A stretch of DNA of 64,000 nucleotides from Actinopolymorpha pittospori (GTDB taxonomy: Bacteria > Actinomycetota > Actinomycetes > Propionibacteriales > Actinopolymorphaceae): assembly GCF_014873875.1 (NCBI RefSeq), contig NZ_JADBEM010000001.1:10470717-10534716 (forward strand). The letters are read 5' to 3'. A program made the translations under genes and the position numbers. This document shows positions 62,495-64,000 of the stretch, one piece after another; position 1 is the stretch's first letter, and each line of letters opens with the position of its first letter. Below the pieces are notes generated by a model, which saw nothing but the letters and a program-made list of their open reading frames with translations, searched no databases and was not told where the DNA came from.

Positions 62495-63475
62495 ATGCTG
62501 CGCCTCGTTCGGGGCCTGGTCGCCGCCTGGCTGGCGCTGCTGGCGGTCGTCCAACTCGCCGTCCTCGGGCTCGTATGGTGGATCTTCATTCGAACCCCGC
62601 ACGGCCAGGTGCTCGACGCGAGTGTGCTGCGCGCGACCCGGATCGGGCGTGCGCAGGTCGAGGGCATGGTCGACGCGTTGCTCAACGCGGTGTCGGTCGC
62701 CTCCCTGCTCGTGGCGACGGTCGTGATCGGCTTCGTCGCGCTCGCCCGCCGCCGGTACCGCCTCGCCATCGTCGCGACGCTGCTCATCGCGTGCGCCAAT
62801 CTGAGCAGCCAGATCCTGAAGCGGTACGCGATCGACCGGCCCGACCTGGGCATCGCGGGGACCGACATCGGTGCGCCCAACAGCATGCCGAGCGGTCACA
62901 TGACGGTGGCCACGTCGATCGTCGTGGCCGCCGTCCTCGTCCTGCCGCCACAGCTGACCAGCCTGACCGCGGTGCTCGGCGCCGGCTACGCGGCGGCCAC
63001 CGGAATCGCCACCCTGTCAGCGGGCTGGCACCGGCCCAGCGACGCGCTGGCGGCACTGCTCGTCGTCGGCACGTGGGCGTCGGGGGCCGGCACCATCCTG
63101 CTGCTCGGCCAGAAACGTGAGCCGGTCACCGAGCCCGCCGCCACTCACCACCGGACCGTCGCCATCCTGGCGCTGGCCGGGGCCAGCCTGCTCGTCGTGG
63201 CGGTCCTGGCGATCGGGCTCACCGATCATGGTGAACTCACCGCGCCGGTCGATCTCGGCCCGGGCCGCCTGGTCGGCGCCTACGTCGGTGGTGCCGCCGG
63301 CGTCGCGGGTGGCACCGGGCTCATGATGGCCGTGGTGTTGTCGACGGTGCATCGGGTGGTTCCCACCCTGCACCGGCCGACTCTGATCGACACGATCGTC
63401 GACACCCTGCCCCTGCCGAACCATCCCTCCGGGGACGACGCGTCAGGCTCGACGGACGAGACCAGGACGGCCTGA
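62495..63475 (+). CDS. PAP2 family lipid phosphatase
   Basis: This 326-residue membrane protein has a cluster of hydrophobic segments and the three phosphatase motifs: KRYAIDRP, PSGHMT and SAGWHRPSD (catalytic His pair and Arg). The C-terminal third has two further membrane segments and a charged tail. Such enzymes dephosphorylate undecaprenyl pyrophosphate or phosphatidate-type lipids at the outer face. The ribosome site before the ATG is weak. Confidence 0.9.
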   Translation: MLRLVRGLVAAWLALLAVVQLAVLGLVWWIFIRTPHGQVLDASVLRATRIGRAQVEGMVDALLNAVSVASLLVATVVIGFVALARRRYRLAIVATLLIACANLSSQILKRYAIDRPDLGIAGTDIGAPNSMPSGHMTVATSIVVAAVLVLPPQLTSLTAVLGAGYAAATGIATLSAGWHRPSDALAALLVVGTWASGAGTILLLGQKREPVTEPAATHHRTVAILALAGASLLVVAVLAIGLTDHGELTAPVDLGPGRLVGAYVGGAAGVAGGTGLMMAVVLSTVHRVVPTLHRPTLIDTIVDTLPLPNHPSGDDASGSTDETRTA

Positions 63476-63585
63476 GGACATGGTCGGTGCAGGCAGGGCG
63501 AGGACAGTGACGACACTTCTTGTTTCTCACCGCGCGGGAGATTCGCTGATCCCGGGTGACGGCTGCGAGCGGCGGAGGCGCCAGC

Positions 63586-63777
63586 ATGTGGAATGACCTG
63601 GACGCGATCCTGAGTCTGACGGTGGGGTTCATCGCCGCGATCGCGTTGGTGGTTGTCGTCCTCAGCGTCATCGAGGACGACCTCGTCGCCGATGCCAGGC
63701 GCGAGCCTGTCACGGACACACCGGGAACCGATGCCAAGGAACTCGCGGTTGAGCGCGTGGCCCTGGACGACCAGTAA
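63586..63777 (+). CDS. Small single-pass membrane protein
   Basis: This 63-residue protein has one hydrophobic segment (SLTVGFIAAIALVVVVLSVI) and an acidic cytoplasmic or external tail. GGAGG lies seven bases before the ATG at 63586; the longer reading from 63556 lacks a site. It lies about 110 bp after the PAP2 gene. No family is recognised. Confidence 0.6.
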   Translation: MWNDLDAILSLTVGFIAAIALVVVVLSVIEDDLVADARREPVTDTPGTDAKELAVERVALDDQ

Positions 63778-63826
63778 GACTCCTCGACGGTGACGGTGCC
63801 GGTGCGGTTACCTCACGCTCCGGCGG

Positions 63827-64000
63827 TCAGCCCCGGCTCCGGCGACCGGCCGCTGGGACGAGGTCCCCGGAGCGCGCCTGCCGACCTACCTGGTCATGCT
63901 TCTGCGCCATGGCGAGCACCTGGGTGCGCGCCTTCCCCTCCGCGACTCCGCGCGCGTAGGCCGCCCGCGCCTCCGCGGATTGGTCCCAGGTGTCGTGCCC
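63827..64000 (-). CDS. C-terminal part of an unidentified protein
   Basis: The last 57 codons of a minus-strand gene run in from the right edge. The segment QSAEARAAYARGVAEGKART is helical and Ala-rich, followed by a disordered basic tail ending RRSRG. The frame is continuous to the edge and has G/C third positions. No function can be assigned. Confidence 0.5.
   Translation of the reverse strand, partial: GHDTWDQSAEARAAYARGVAEGKARTQVLAMAQKHDQVGRQARSGDLVPAAGRRSRG

Noticed and set aside
1..64000. tRNA, rRNA or riboswitch genes
   Set aside because: No cloverleaf, rRNA segment or known riboswitch core was recognised on reading both strands; a covariance-model scan could not be run.

Overview
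The window is chromosomal DNA from a high-GC actinomycete. Codon third positions are mostly G or C, ribosome binding sites are strong GGAGG types, and GTG and TTG starts are common. Typical actinobacterial families are present: DUF5722, an XRE/DUF5753 plus DUF397 pair, and a Hen1-Pnkp RNA repair pair. The load of ABC sugar/peptide importers and secreted glycosidases suggests a saprophytic or plant-associated member of the Propionibacteriales (Kribbella/Actinopolymorpha-like), but the genus cannot be read from the sequence.

Layout. 1-4.7 kb: the end of a peptide/opine-type ABC importer operon (solute-binding protein tail, two permeases, one ATPase) followed by an AtzG-like small subunit and an amidase. 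4.7-20.4 kb: nine tandem genes on the minus strand. Eight encode secreted right-handed beta-helix proteins of about 470-550 residues that share a leader, two N-terminal cysteines, a C-terminal two-cysteine cap ending in PNCFG, and (in most) a Lys/Asp-rich low-complexity insert at one fixed place in the helix. The ninth (at 14276-15313) keeps only the leader and carries an Ala-rich repeat passenger. All nine share an upstream promoter architecture, and eight are followed by a conserved long hairpin. 20.7-28.8 kb: a carbohydrate ABC importer with a DUF5722 secreted glycosidase-like protein, and an MFS transporter. 29.1-33.2 kb: hen1-pnkp, a known RNA 3'-end protection and repair cassette. 33.2-44.0 kb: two inverted, largely identical GH42 beta-galactosidase genes flanking a solute-binding protein gene. 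The left copy carries a 7-bp frameshifting deletion. The right copy leads an operon of two permeases and a fused double ATPase.

44.2-48.1 kb: regulators (DUF397/XRE pair, MarR), several small ORFs and an alpha/beta hydrolase. 48.2-54.8 kb: a secreted protein of unknown function, a Tat-exported GH-D clan (GH36-like) glycosidase, then two amidohydrolases with a Rieske ferredoxin. 54.9-55.4 kb: an intact HicB-type antitoxin beside a decayed hicA. 55.6-60.4 kb: a large Tat-exported glycosidase divergent from an orphan sugar-binding lipoprotein. 60.5-62.1 kb: a WxL-like secreted protein with a DUF916-like membrane-anchored partner. 62.5-64.0 kb: a PAP2 phosphatase, a small membrane protein and a gene running off the end.

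The two most unusual structures are the nine-gene beta-helix array with its common cis-regulatory elements, and the inverted GH42 repeats. Recombination between those repeats would move the solute-binding protein gene from the minus strand to directly upstream of its presumed transporter operon.
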